From Dyadobacter frigoris (lineage in GTDB: Bacteria; Bacteroidota; Bacteroidia; Cytophagales; Spirosomataceae), in the NCBI RefSeq assembly GCF_005280585.1, contig NZ_SZVO01000002.1, forward strand, positions 124,001-188,000: a DNA stretch of 64,000 nt, read 5' to 3'. Below, in pieces: positions 1 through 8,623 of the stretch. The first letter of the stretch is position 1. The number at the start of each line of letters is the position of its first letter. A program made the translations under genes and the position numbers. Below the pieces are notes generated by a model. It did no database searches. It saw only the letters and a list, made by a program, of their open reading frames with translations, and was not told where the DNA came from.

Positions 1-204
1 AAAGTATATTCGATTTGGGGAAATACGGTTCCGGCTTTTGGCATGTATCCTTACAAAACAGCTTTTGAAGTAATAGAAAATAATGATCTCGATTGCAGAC
101 CTTGTTCTAAAATTGGATATAAGGAATGTCCCAGGAAACATTTTAAATGCATGAATGAGGTATCTTTCAATTTCGAGATCAAAGAACTTCCTCTAAGTAA
201 ATAA
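1..204 (+). CDS. Glycosyltransferase family 9 protein, C-terminal fragment
   Basis: The reading frame is open from base 1 to the TAA at 202-204, giving the last 67 residues of a protein that begins before the window. The piece contains the cysteine-rich segment CRPCSKIGYKECPRKHFKCM, which is typical of the C-terminus of Bacteroidota heptosyltransferase-like GT9 enzymes that add sugars to surface glycans. The preceding residues (WGNTVPAFGMYPY) also fit the GT9 nucleotide-sugar site. The family call rests on this tail only; the substrate cannot be told. Confidence 0.75.
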   Translation, partial: KVYSIWGNTVPAFGMYPYKTAFEVIENNDLDCRPCSKIGYKECPRKHFKCMNEVSFNFEIKELPLSK

Positions 205-256
205 CGTTTCAAAACCGGTGTCAAAACACTCACCCAAATTTTAATTCAATTGTTGG

Positions 257-1150
257 ATGAATAAGAAAGTAAATATCGGAATCGTTCAGATGAGCTGTTC
301 TGCTGATGTGGATGATAATTTCGAAAAAGCTAAAACTAAAATAAGAGAAGCCGCCGAAAAAGGTGCACAAATTGTTTGCCTGCAAGAGCTTTTCAAGTCA
401 CTATATTTTTGTGATGTTGAAGATCACAAAAACTTTGAACTGGCGGAGGCGATTCCCGGGCCTTCAACAGAATCTTTAAGCAGTCTTGCCAAAGAATTAG
501 GCGTTGTGATTATTGCTTCGTTATTTGAAAAACGCGCACACGGACTTTATCATAACACAACTGCCGTACTGGATGCTGACGGAACTTATTTAGGAAAATA
601 CCGCAAAATGCATATTCCTGATGATCCAGGATATTATGAGAAATTTTATTTCACTCCGGGGGATGCATCTATGGACGAATCTGACAAAAACGGATACCGT
701 ACTTTTGATACAAAATTTGCCAAAATCGGTGTACTGATTTGTTGGGATCAATGGTATCCGGAAGCGGCAAGAATTACCAGTTTGATGGGTGCTGAAATAT
801 TGTTTTATCCTACGGCGATTGGGTGGGATACTAACGAAACGGATCCGGTTATCAACGATGAACAATACGGAGCCTGGCAAACTATTCAGCGCGGACATGC
901 AGTAGCGAACGGAGTTTATGTTGTTTCTGTAAACCGCGTAGGACATGAAGCCGATCAGCAATTCTGGGGCGGATCTTTTATATCAAATCCTCAGGGACGG
1001 TTATTATACCTGGCTCCGCACATAGAAGAAATTGTACATGTCGAAGAAATCGATTTACAGAAACTCGACCATTACAGAACCACCTGGCCTTTCCTGCGAG
1101 ACAGAAGAGTGGATTCCTATAAGCCAATTCTTAGTCGATATATAGACTAA
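257..1150 (+). CDS. aguB: N-carbamoylputrescine amidase (carbon-nitrogen hydrolase)
   Basis: This 297-residue protein belongs to the nitrilase superfamily. It hydrolyses N-carbamoylputrescine to putrescine, CO2 and ammonia, the last step of the agmatine route to polyamines, in the cytoplasm. The Glu-Lys-Cys triad is visible as E44 (QELF), K117 (YRKMHIP) and C162 (LICWDQWYPEAAR). The length and the segment DDPGYYEKFYFTPGD are typical of AguB rather than of general nitrilases. There is no signal peptide. It starts at an ATG 52 bases after the GT9 stop. Its pathway partner agmatine deiminase lies about 9.4 kb downstream instead of next to it. The substrate is inferred from close family resemblance plus that partner. 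Confidence 0.9.
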   Translation: MNKKVNIGIVQMSCSADVDDNFEKAKTKIREAAEKGAQIVCLQELFKSLYFCDVEDHKNFELAEAIPGPSTESLSSLAKELGVVIIASLFEKRAHGLYHNTTAVLDADGTYLGKYRKMHIPDDPGYYEKFYFTPGDASMDESDKNGYRTFDTKFAKIGVLICWDQWYPEAARITSLMGAEILFYPTAIGWDTNETDPVINDEQYGAWQTIQRGHAVANGVYVVSVNRVGHEADQQFWGGSFISNPQGRLLYLAPHIEEIVHVEEIDLQKLDHYRTTWPFLRDRRVDSYKPILSRYID

Positions 1151-1179
1151 CCCTAAGTCACTCTAAATATAATTATTCC

Positions 1180-1224
1180 AATAAAGCCAAAAAGAGCGCT
1201 CAATGTGCTGTTTTTGGCTTTATT
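1180..1224 (+). terminator. Hairpin terminator after aguB
   Basis: AATAAAGCCAAAAA (1180-1193) pairs perfectly over 14 bases with TTTTTGGCTTTATT (1211-1224) around a 17-base loop. The position 30 bases after the aguB stop fits transcription termination. There is no separate U tract; the T-run is inside the stem. Confidence 0.7.
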
Positions 1225-1935
1225 GCTGGCATACAATATAAGATTAAAATCAGGATGTGCATTAATATATAAAACACTGCAATTCAAGTATATATAAACA
1301 TATCAAATTAATACTAAAATTAACTTCAAATAAAAAGTCAACAAGAGACAAATAAATATAACTTGATTTTGAAGTCTATATATGTACTAGATTGTATTTA
1401 AACAGGATAATTTAAATTAAATATAAGTATAATACTATATTATTTTATCATTGCCCATTCCAACCAATTATTATTGCAAAATATTATAAGAATTACATTT
1501 ATTCTCTTGCATTTATTCACTTTGTCAGTATATTTGAAATGTCATTAAACGAATGACTGAACTTTCAAACTGCCTGATATATTCCAGCCGCACTGAATGT
1601 ATCCGAATGTAAGAAGTGAGAACCTGATCGTCTCTTGTTGTTAATTCCAACAAAGGAGTTCTACCTTTTTACAATATAATTTTTACCAATTACCGGCCTG
1701 ATTACGTGGACAAACATTTTGTCAACGCCTGGATTTTTTACGTTTATTCAGCGCCTGATTCTACTGTTTGTCCTCGATTAAGAGGGTATTGCTTTCCGGA
1801 AAAGCAGTTTTACAAGATTATGGCTGTGCTGTAATGTCCATGCGAAAGTGTGTGCGGCGCACAGAAACGTGGACACCACAGCCATAACTTTTTTCTACTC
1901 TGCATTCTTACTCACCTAATTTAACTGGATTCCTC
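1225..1935 (+). promoter_or_regulatory. Long leader/promoter region of the SusCD operon
   Basis: This stretch of about 700 bases holds no convincing gene. Its first 300 bases are very AT-rich. A TATATTTG at 1529-1536 matches the Bacteroidota -7 box but has no clear -33 partner. A second candidate pairs TTTG at 1718-1721 with TACGTTTA at 1739-1746. Downstream lies a nested hairpin (1818-1887, listed separately). The region probably carries the promoter and a long 5' leader for the SusC gene; promoter positions are guesses. Confidence 0.4.
1818..1887 (+). promoter_or_regulatory. Nested three-stem hairpin in SusC leader
   Basis: TTATGGCTGTG (1818-1828) pairs perfectly with CACAGCCATAA (1877-1887). 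Inside it TGTCCATG (1835-1842) pairs with CGTGGACA (1868-1875), with one G-U, and the tip is TGTGC/GCACA (1851-1855 and 1859-1863) with a three-base loop. The whole element ends 48 bases before the SusC ATG. The G+C-rich fold in an AT-rich leader suggests a cis-acting RNA structure or a small palindromic repeat. It is not followed by a U tract, so it is not an ordinary terminator. Confidence 0.5.
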
Positions 1936-4900
1936 ATGCGTAAAGTTTTACTATTATTCTTGTGGGCCTCCCTCTTCTCCTCTTTGGCACACGCCCAGAC
2001 ACGTGAAATAAGCGGGAAAATAACTGCCACCGACGACGGACTCGGACTGGCCGGGGCATCTATTATTTTTAAAGGCTCTAACACCGGATCTAACGCCGAT
2101 GCAGATGGAAAGTTTAAGTTTACTATACCTGGTGACGGGATTTTAGTTGTTTCTTATGTAGGGTTCTTAATTAAAGAGATTGCAGTTGGGAATCAATCTG
2201 TATTTGAAATTAAACTTGATGCAGATACACGTCAGTTATCGGAAGTTGTTGTTACTGCCTTTGGTATCGAGCGCGAAAGAAAAGCACTTGGTTATACAGT
2301 TCAGGAAGTGAAAGGATCAGCATTGACAGAATCTCGCTCCACCAACGTTGCCAACGCACTTTCAGGTAAGATTGCAGGTGTTAGAATTCAATCAAACGGC
2401 GGTCCTGGCAGCGGATCCACGATTCAGATTCGTGGTGCAGGATCTATTTCCGGTAACAATCAGCCACTTATCGTAGTGGATGGTGTACCTATGCAACAGG
2501 CTTCTGCAACTTCGGCCACCAATCAGTACGGTGGTGGAATGTCGGAAGTAAATCCTGATAACATTAAAGATATTTCTGTTTTAAAAGGCCCTAACGCTGC
2601 TGCTTTGTACGGTTCACGTGCAGCAAACGGCGTTATTTTAATTACCACAAAAACAGGAAAAGGAACCAAAGGAATTGGTGTGGAAGTGAACTCAAATGTT
2701 ACTTTCGAGCGCCCATGGATCAAACCTAAGTTCCAAAATACATATGGTGGCGGTAACGGTTACAGAACCTGGTACCACGACGGATGGAGCGGATCTATTA
2801 CCGATCCTCTTGAAATTCAACAATATCGCGCGGCTTACGGCCCCAATGCTCCACTTTCAGGAACCGAGGGAACGGATGAAAGCTGGGGCGCACCGATGGA
2901 CGGCCGTTTGGTCAGACAATGGTGGACAGGAAATGATGTGGCACCTTTAACTCCTCAGCCAAATAACTGGGAAGAGTTCTGGAATACAGGTAGTACGGTT
3001 TCAAACAGTGTTGCCGTTGCTGGCGGAAACGATCAAGGTTACTTCCGTTTGGGCTTAGGACATACGAAACAAAGTGGAATTGCCTATTACAATGACTTCC
3101 ATCGTTACAATTTCAAGGTCAATTCGGGCTATAATTTGACCAAAAATCTAAGCGTAGTGCTATCTGCTGAATATATTAAATCCGGCGCCGATAACCGCGG
3201 TTATACTTCCGGACAGGAATTTATCTGGTCTCACAGACACGTGTCCTGGAAGCAGCTTCGTAATTATGAGCAATATACCTCGGTACATAATCAGATCCCC
3301 GGTGATACTGATCCGCCAAACTGGCAGCATACTTTCTTTACCAACCCGTATTTCTCTCAAAAGAAATTAACGAGTGGAAATAATAAAGACAGATTACTGG
3401 GAAATATATCTTTCAACTATAAAATCCTTCCTTCTTTAAGCGTGATGCTTCGCACAGGAACAGATGTATGGAGCGATACCCGTATCAATATTACAAACTT
3501 CGAAAGAGTACGCAACGGCACTAAAACTCCGGGCAGATACAATGAAGAAGTTCTTCGTAACCAGGAAACAAACTCCGACGTAATCGTTACTTTTAACAAA
3601 GACGTAACCAAAGACTTCTCTTTAAATGTTCAGGGTGGTGCGATCAAAAGAACCAACTATTATAAAAGGAATTACTTTGCTGTTGGTGAGTTGGTTGTAG
3701 ACGGAGTTTATAACGCTTCCAACTCTATTCCAAGTTTGAACACGATTGAAAGTACAATCATGAAATCTGAAAACCAGAGTGTCTTCGGAGCAGCTCAGAT
3801 TGGCTTTAGAAACATGTTATTTATGGATATTACCGCCAGAAATGACTGGTCAAGTACATTACCAAAAAATAACAATTCTTACTTCTACCCTTCTGTTTCA
3901 TTAAGTGCGGTTCTTACTGATATTTTGAATGTAAAAAGCAATGTTCTGAGCTTCGCAAAAGTACGTGCGAGTTTGGCTCAGGTAGGTAACGACGCCGATC
4001 CATATGCATTACAGCAAACTTTCACAGCCAACGGATCGTGGAATGGCAGCCTGAGTAAATTTGCCGAAGCTGTAAAAATTGCGAATTCGTCTTTGAAACC
4101 GGAAATTACAACAGGTAAAGAATTTGGAGCGGATTTAAGATTTTTCAAGGGAAGAGTCGGGCTTGATATGACTTATTACAGCCAAAGCACCAAAGATCAA
4201 ATTCTTGCCGTTGAAATTTCAAAAGCCAGTGGCTACGACAGTCGTGTACTAAACGCAGGTGAAATTACTAACAAAGGGGTTGAAATCATGCTGACTGCCA
4301 ACCCGGTTAAATTATCCAATGGCTTCTCATGGGATATCGCAGTTAACTTTGCAAAAAACAAAAACAAGGTTGTTGCGCTTGCAGAAGGGCTTACTACCTA
4401 CACGCTTACAACACAGCGCGGTATGACGTCAGAAGCCCGCATCGGCGAAGCTTACGGTACCTATTACGGAAAAGGATGGTTACGCTCGCCAGATGGAGAA
4501 GTTATTTATGCTAACGGACTTCCACAAGTTGCACCAGGAACAATCAAATTGGGCAACATCCAGCCAGACTGGACGGGAGGTATTTCCAATACATTTACTT
4601 TCAAAGGAGTTACGGTTTCTGCGCTTGTTGACATTCGTATGGGCGGAGATATTTTTGACGAAGGAACTGCAACCGGACGCTGGACTGGTCAATATGCCGA
4701 AACTGCTGTTGGACGAGAAGAAGGCGTAGTGGGTGACGGAGTTAAATTGATGTCTGATGGTTCTTATGCAAAAAATGACATCATCATTCCTGCGAAAGAA
4801 TTCTATGCTTACAACAATCCACGCAACTATCATGAAGCAGCAATTTTCGATGCAAGTTATGTGAAGCTTCGTGAACTTACGCTTGGGTACAGCCTTCCTC

Positions 4901-5094
4901 CTTACTTGTTGAAAAAGACTTTCTTCCAGACTGCCAAGTTGTCTCTTGTAGGTCGTAACGTATGGATGATCTTTAAAAATACACCGCACGTGGATCCTGA
5001 ATTTGATTCAAAAGGTGGAAATGCTCAGGGATTTGGGTATGGCCAGCTTCCAAGTTCAAGAAGTATGGGTGTTAACTTAAGCTTCTCATTCTAA
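1936..5094 (+). CDS. SusC/RagA family TonB-linked outer membrane transporter
   Basis: This 1052-residue protein is the outer-membrane channel of a SusCD nutrient uptake pair and imports an unknown oligomer using TonB energy. A signal peptide ends at about residue 20 (SLAHAQ). It is followed by a carboxypeptidase-D regulatory-like beta-sandwich (about 24-105), the plug domain with the typical VVVTAFGIERE and QPLIVVDGVP segments (about 105-240), and a long beta-barrel ending in VNLSFSF, a C-terminal aromatic typical of barrels. The length is normal for the family. The SusD partner starts 38 bases downstream and a third lipoprotein gene follows, so the three are very likely one operon. No glycoside hydrolase, sulfatase or sigma/anti-sigma pair adjoins it, so the substrate cannot be inferred. 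Confidence 0.95.
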   Translation: MRKVLLLFLWASLFSSLAHAQTREISGKITATDDGLGLAGASIIFKGSNTGSNADADGKFKFTIPGDGILVVSYVGFLIKEIAVGNQSVFEIKLDADTRQLSEVVVTAFGIERERKALGYTVQEVKGSALTESRSTNVANALSGKIAGVRIQSNGGPGSGSTIQIRGAGSISGNNQPLIVVDGVPMQQASATSATNQYGGGMSEVNPDNIKDISVLKGPNAAALYGSRAANGVILITTKTGKGTKGIGVEVNSNVTFERPWIKPKFQNTYGGGNGYRTWYHDGWSGSITDPLEIQQYRAAYGPNAPLSGTEGTDESWGAPMDGRLVRQWWTGNDVAPLTPQPNNWEEFWNTGSTVSNSVAVAGGNDQGYFRLGLGHTKQSGIAYYNDFHRYNFKVNSGYNLTKNLSVVLSAEYIKSGADNRGYTSGQEFIWSHRHVSWKQLRNYEQYTSVHNQIPGDTDPPNWQHTFFTNPYFSQKKLTSGNNKDRLLGNISFNYKILPSLSVMLRTGTDVWSDTRINITNFERVRNGTKTPGRYNEEVLRNQETNSDVIVTFNKDVTKDFSLNVQGGAIKRTNYYKRNYFAVGELVVDGVYNASNSIPSLNTIESTIMKSENQSVFGAAQIGFRNMLFMDITARNDWSSTLPKNNNSYFYPSVSLSAVLTDILNVKSNVLSFAKVRASLAQVGNDADPYALQQTFTANGSWNGSLSKFAEAVKIANSSLKPEITTGKEFGADLRFFKGRVGLDMTYYSQSTKDQILAVEISKASGYDSRVLNAGEITNKGVEIMLTANPVKLSNGFSWDIAVNFAKNKNKVVALAEGLTTYTLTTQRGMTSEARIGEAYGTYYGKGWLRSPDGEVIYANGLPQVAPGTIKLGNIQPDWTGGISNTFTFKGVTVSALVDIRMGGDIFDEGTATGRWTGQYAETAVGREEGVVGDGVKLMSDGSYAKNDIIIPAKEFYAYNNPRNYHEAAIFDASYVKLRELTLGYSLPPYLLKKTFFQTAKLSLVGRNVWMIFKNTPHVDPEFDSKGGNAQGFGYGQLPSSRSMGVNLSFSF

Positions 5095-5132
5095 TCTTCC
5101 TGTTTATCCGGAATCTTTAATTGACTTTCATT

Positions 5133-6602
5133 ATGAGAAAAATAACATACAAACCATTAGTACTTGCACTGACAGCTTTATTTTCAATTAACAGCTGCAC
5201 AAAAGATTTCGAAGAAATAAATTCTAACCCGAACAGTCCTACGCTGGTTAAGGCTCAGTATATTCTTACCTCAGGTCTTGAATCATCCATTGACCGTTAT
5301 TGGGGACACAGAGATCGGTTTGAACGTATTAATATTGATGCGGCAGAACTCTACATGCAACACCTGACCCGCAATATTTATTCAAATGAAGGCGATGACT
5401 ATACTGTTTCGGTAGCTGTAACGAATAATAACTGGAAAGGCTTTTTCAACGATGCTCAGGTTAATTTCCAAAGAATTATTACAATGTCTTCACCTGAAGG
5501 CATTACGCCAAATACGAATTATGCAGGCGTCGCACTACTTATGAGAACCTGGGTCTTCTCATTGTTAACGGATATGTATGGACCAATTCCTTACACGGAA
5601 GCAATTCAAGGTACATCGGAAACGCCAATTTATACGCCCAAATACGATTCACAGGAAGCAATTTACACCGCTATGCTGGCTGATTTAAAGTCGGCAAATG
5701 AAATGCTGGTTGTTGGTGGCCCAGCCATAGCAGGTGATATCGTTTACAGTGGAGACATATTAAAATGGAAAAAGTTCGCTAACTCACTTCGCCTCAGACT
5801 TGCGAACCGCCAGGCAAAAAAGAAACCCGCAGAATCAAAAGCTGTTTTTGCGGAGATTCTTGGCGATGCTAAAAGATATCCCATTTTCACTACCAATGCA
5901 GATAACGCCCAACTGAATTGTTCTGCCGTTCTGCCAAGCAATAATGAATGGAACCAGATCATCATTCAGGGTGGCCGTACGGACTGGAATTTAAGTAAAA
6001 CAATTGTTGACCAAATGAATTCCATGGGTGATACAAGAATTACAGTATATGCCAATCCGAACAAAGCAGGCCTTTATCAGGGACATCCGAATGGATTACC
6101 AGATGCTATTGCAACGACTTTCCTTGCTACAAGCTCTACCATCGGAAGTTATTTTACCAAAGCAACGGCACCAGAAGTGATCATGACTTTTTCTGAGCTG
6201 AACTTTATTTTGGCAGAAGCCACTATTGACGGAGACATTACCGGCAGCGCTGAAACATATTTCCAGACAGCCATCAATGCTTCTTTCACGCAATATGGCT
6301 TAACTCCTCCTGCTGCATTCCTGTCAAAACTTGGCAGTGCAACAAAGGCCAAAATCATGGAACAAAAATGGGTTGCTTTATTTGGACAAGGTATTGAAGC
6401 CTGGACAGAATGGCGGCGCACAGGCTTACCTGTTTTTCCTGCACCGGATGTCAGAGCAGTATTAAACAACGATGGCGTACTTCCAACGCGCTTCACCTAT
6501 TCCACTAACGAATATTCTCTTAACAAAACCAGCGTCGAGGCTGGCGTTCAGTTATTAGGTGGAAAAGACGATATGAAAACCAAACTTTGGTGGGTTGAAT
6601 AA
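5133..6602 (+). CDS. SusD/RagB family nutrient-binding lipoprotein
   Basis: This 489-residue surface lipoprotein forms the lid and substrate-binding partner of the SusC channel just upstream. The ATG at 5133 is preferred to an upstream TTG because it gives a normal lipoprotein signal with the lipid-accepting Cys at residue 22 (FSINSC). Family marks include the start of the mature protein (FEEINSNPNSPT), the helical TPR-like body with TWVFSLLTDMYGPIPYTEA, and the C-terminal WVALFGQGIEAWTEWRR. It looks full length. It resembles the SusD/RagB branch often paired with SusC proteins of about 1000 residues. Confidence 0.93.
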   Translation: MRKITYKPLVLALTALFSINSCTKDFEEINSNPNSPTLVKAQYILTSGLESSIDRYWGHRDRFERINIDAAELYMQHLTRNIYSNEGDDYTVSVAVTNNNWKGFFNDAQVNFQRIITMSSPEGITPNTNYAGVALLMRTWVFSLLTDMYGPIPYTEAIQGTSETPIYTPKYDSQEAIYTAMLADLKSANEMLVVGGPAIAGDIVYSGDILKWKKFANSLRLRLANRQAKKKPAESKAVFAEILGDAKRYPIFTTNADNAQLNCSAVLPSNNEWNQIIIQGGRTDWNLSKTIVDQMNSMGDTRITVYANPNKAGLYQGHPNGLPDAIATTFLATSSTIGSYFTKATAPEVIMTFSELNFILAEATIDGDITGSAETYFQTAINASFTQYGLTPPAAFLSKLGSATKAKIMEQKWVALFGQGIEAWTEWRRTGLPVFPAPDVRAVLNNDGVLPTRFTYSTNEYSLNKTSVEAGVQLLGGKDDMKTKLWWVE

Positions 6603-6640
6603 ATATGATTTATCAGATAATTGACTAAAAAATATTGAAA

Positions 6641-7213
6641 ATGAAATCATATAAAAAACATTTCAAAATTCTCGGTTTCTGTTTTCTTGCCGGAGCCACA
6701 TTATTTGCCTGCGAAGAAGAGGATCCATGGGTTGACGCAACAGTAGCACCCGTTTTGGTAAATATTATTGGAGCACCTTTTGGCTACCCGATTGAAAAAC
6801 AGCCCACGGTAACTTACGACAGCTCTGCACAGGAACTGGTTTTTTCTGCCAGGTTACTTGAACTGGACAAGACCAATATTCTGGACAACTCCAAGGGCAT
6901 CGATTCCATACCGACACCGAATGTTCAGATTGCGATTAATTACGAGATCAATAAAACAATAAAAAAAGATACCGTAAAGTTTCAATCCAAAACCTTCCTT
7001 TTTTCAGCAGATGTATTAAAAGCGGCTGGCAAATTAGGAGATATTACGTCTGACGCGAGTGGTTTGGTAACGTTTAAAACGACGTATAAAGCACTTGGTT
7101 TTCAGGGCAATCGCATTCAGCGGAAGGGCGATCTTATTAAGCTAACCTGGACGGGCACCTACAAAGGATTCACATTTACGAGATTATCACAAGCCTCTGT
7201 CACAGCAAAATAG
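6641..7213 (+). CDS. Uncharacterised lipoprotein of the SusCD operon
   Basis: This 190-residue protein has a lipoprotein signal with Cys24 (TLFACEEEDP), followed by acidic residues that often mark surface export in Bacteroidota. The ATG at 6641 is used rather than a TTG two codons upstream. The rest is predicted beta-rich with no motif I recognise. Its position 38 bases after SusD suggests it is an accessory surface lipoprotein of the same uptake system, perhaps a substrate-binding SusE-like partner. That role is inferred from context only. Confidence 0.75.
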   Translation: MKSYKKHFKILGFCFLAGATLFACEEEDPWVDATVAPVLVNIIGAPFGYPIEKQPTVTYDSSAQELVFSARLLELDKTNILDNSKGIDSIPTPNVQIAINYEINKTIKKDTVKFQSKTFLFSADVLKAAGKLGDITSDASGLVTFKTTYKALGFQGNRIQRKGDLIKLTWTGTYKGFTFTRLSQASVTAK

Positions 7214-7287
7214 GGAATTATAAAAAATTTTATTTAAATTTAGGATATCATTCACTCCCATTACTATTACTTAACTTTTACAATAAG

Positions 7288-8475
7288 ATGAACCAGAAAA
7301 TTGACCGTCGCAATTTGTTGAAATCAGGCTTAATGGCCATCGGTGGTATGACGCTAGCCCCTCATTTGAGTTTCGGCGGCGCATTTGAAGACATGCCTTT
7401 ATCTCTTGATCCAGAAAATCGTATCTACCGCAGCCCAATGGTTCGCGAACATTTTCTTGACAAGAAACCAGATCTTTCCAAAATGGTACGTCTTGGTGCT
7501 AACGAAAATCCATATGGCCCACCAAAAACAGCTCAAAAAGCGGTTTGTGATTCAGTAGCAGGTGGAAACCGTTATGCATGGAAAGAAATGAATGATTTGG
7601 TTGACAAGATCGCTAAAAAAGAAGGCGTATCTAAAGACTATATCATGATGGGCCCGGGATCTTCTGATCTATTGGAAAAAGTAGCTTTGGTACTTTTCAT
7701 GAACGGTGGAAATATTGTTTCTGCTGACCCTTGCTATATGTCTCTTATTCAGGTTGCTAAATCTGTTGGAGCAACATGGAAAGCTGTTCCTGTCAAAGAA
7801 GACCATTCGCATGACTTGAAAGCTATGGAAGCTGCTGTGGATAAAGACACAAAACTTATCTACATATGTAATCCAAACAACCCGACCGGCGCTATCACAA
7901 CTGGTAAGGATCTGTTGGATTTCTGTTCACGCGTTTCTGAGAAAGTACCTATTTTCATTGACGAAGCGTATATTGAACTAGCGGTTGGTGCTGATACTGA
8001 AAGTATGGTATCCTTGCTTCAAAAAAATAAAAACGTAATTATCGCACGTACATTCTCTAAAATTATGGGAATGGCCGGAATTCGCGTTGGGTACATGGCT
8101 GCTCAACCTGCATTCATTAAGCAAATCGAAAAAATCACGCGCGGCGGAATGGGAATTTCTTACACTTCAATCGCTGCTGCTTCTGCCGCAATGGATGACA
8201 GTGAATTCCAGGTAATGACCCGCAAATTGAACCACGAAGCAAAAACATACCTTTACGCGAATCTGGATAAAATGGGTTACAAATACATCCCGTCTTATAC
8301 CAACTTTGTGATCTTCCCTGTAAGTATGTCAGGCAAAGATTTGCTGTCCAAAATGGCTGCCAAAAACATTTCTATCCGTGCTTTTGATATCCAGAACAAA
8401 CCATGGTGCCGCGTAAGTATCGGTACAATGGACGAAATGAAAACTTTCGTGGGAGCCCTTGGAACCATTAGCTAA
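7288..8475 (+). CDS. Tat-exported PLP aminotransferase (histidinol-phosphate aminotransferase-like)
   Basis: This 395-residue fold-type I aminotransferase resembles HisC. It shows ANENPYGPP (71-79), NPNNPTG (195-201), DEAY (225-228) and the PLP-binding Lys258 in RTFSK. Unlike cytoplasmic HisC it starts with a twin-arginine-type signal (DRRNLLKSG at 6-14 followed by a hydrophobic stretch and a probable cleavage site before about residue 32). It is therefore expected to be folded with PLP and exported to the periplasm. It follows the SusCD operon by 74 bases and may be cotranscribed with it. The substrate is unknown; a real role in histidine synthesis is unlikely given export and the absence of other his genes. 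Confidence 0.85.
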   Translation: MNQKIDRRNLLKSGLMAIGGMTLAPHLSFGGAFEDMPLSLDPENRIYRSPMVREHFLDKKPDLSKMVRLGANENPYGPPKTAQKAVCDSVAGGNRYAWKEMNDLVDKIAKKEGVSKDYIMMGPGSSDLLEKVALVLFMNGGNIVSADPCYMSLIQVAKSVGATWKAVPVKEDHSHDLKAMEAAVDKDTKLIYICNPNNPTGAITTGKDLLDFCSRVSEKVPIFIDEAYIELAVGADTESMVSLLQKNKNVIIARTFSKIMGMAGIRVGYMAAQPAFIKQIEKITRGGMGISYTSIAAASAAMDDSEFQVMTRKLNHEAKTYLYANLDKMGYKYIPSYTNFVIFPVSMSGKDLLSKMAAKNISIRAFDIQNKPWCRVSIGTMDEMKTFVGALGTIS

Positions 8476-8495
8476 TTTGCTGTAATCTGATTGAT

Positions 8496-8549
8496 GGCTG
8501 GTTTTTCGGAACGTATATCCAAACCGGATAAGACCCCGAGAAACCAGCC
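8496..8549 (+). terminator. Terminator after the aminotransferase gene
   Basis: GGCTGGTTTTTCGG (8496-8509) pairs with CCGAGAAACCAGCC (8536-8549), 14 pairs with one G-U, and is followed by TATCCTTTTT. It separates the aminotransferase from the permease gene downstream. Confidence 0.75.
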
Positions 8550-8623
8550 TATCCTTTTTGATTTTTATTCATTTCACCGGACATCTTCATGTCGGGTACA
8601 TAGTCAATAAAAAAGTATTTATC

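Noticed and set aside
51-233. 60-codon minus-strand open frame at the left edge
   Set aside because: The plus frame gives a clear GT9 C-terminus, so this is its shadow.
4480-4989. 169-codon minus-strand open frame
   Set aside because: It is antisense to the SusC barrel region and has no recognisable product.
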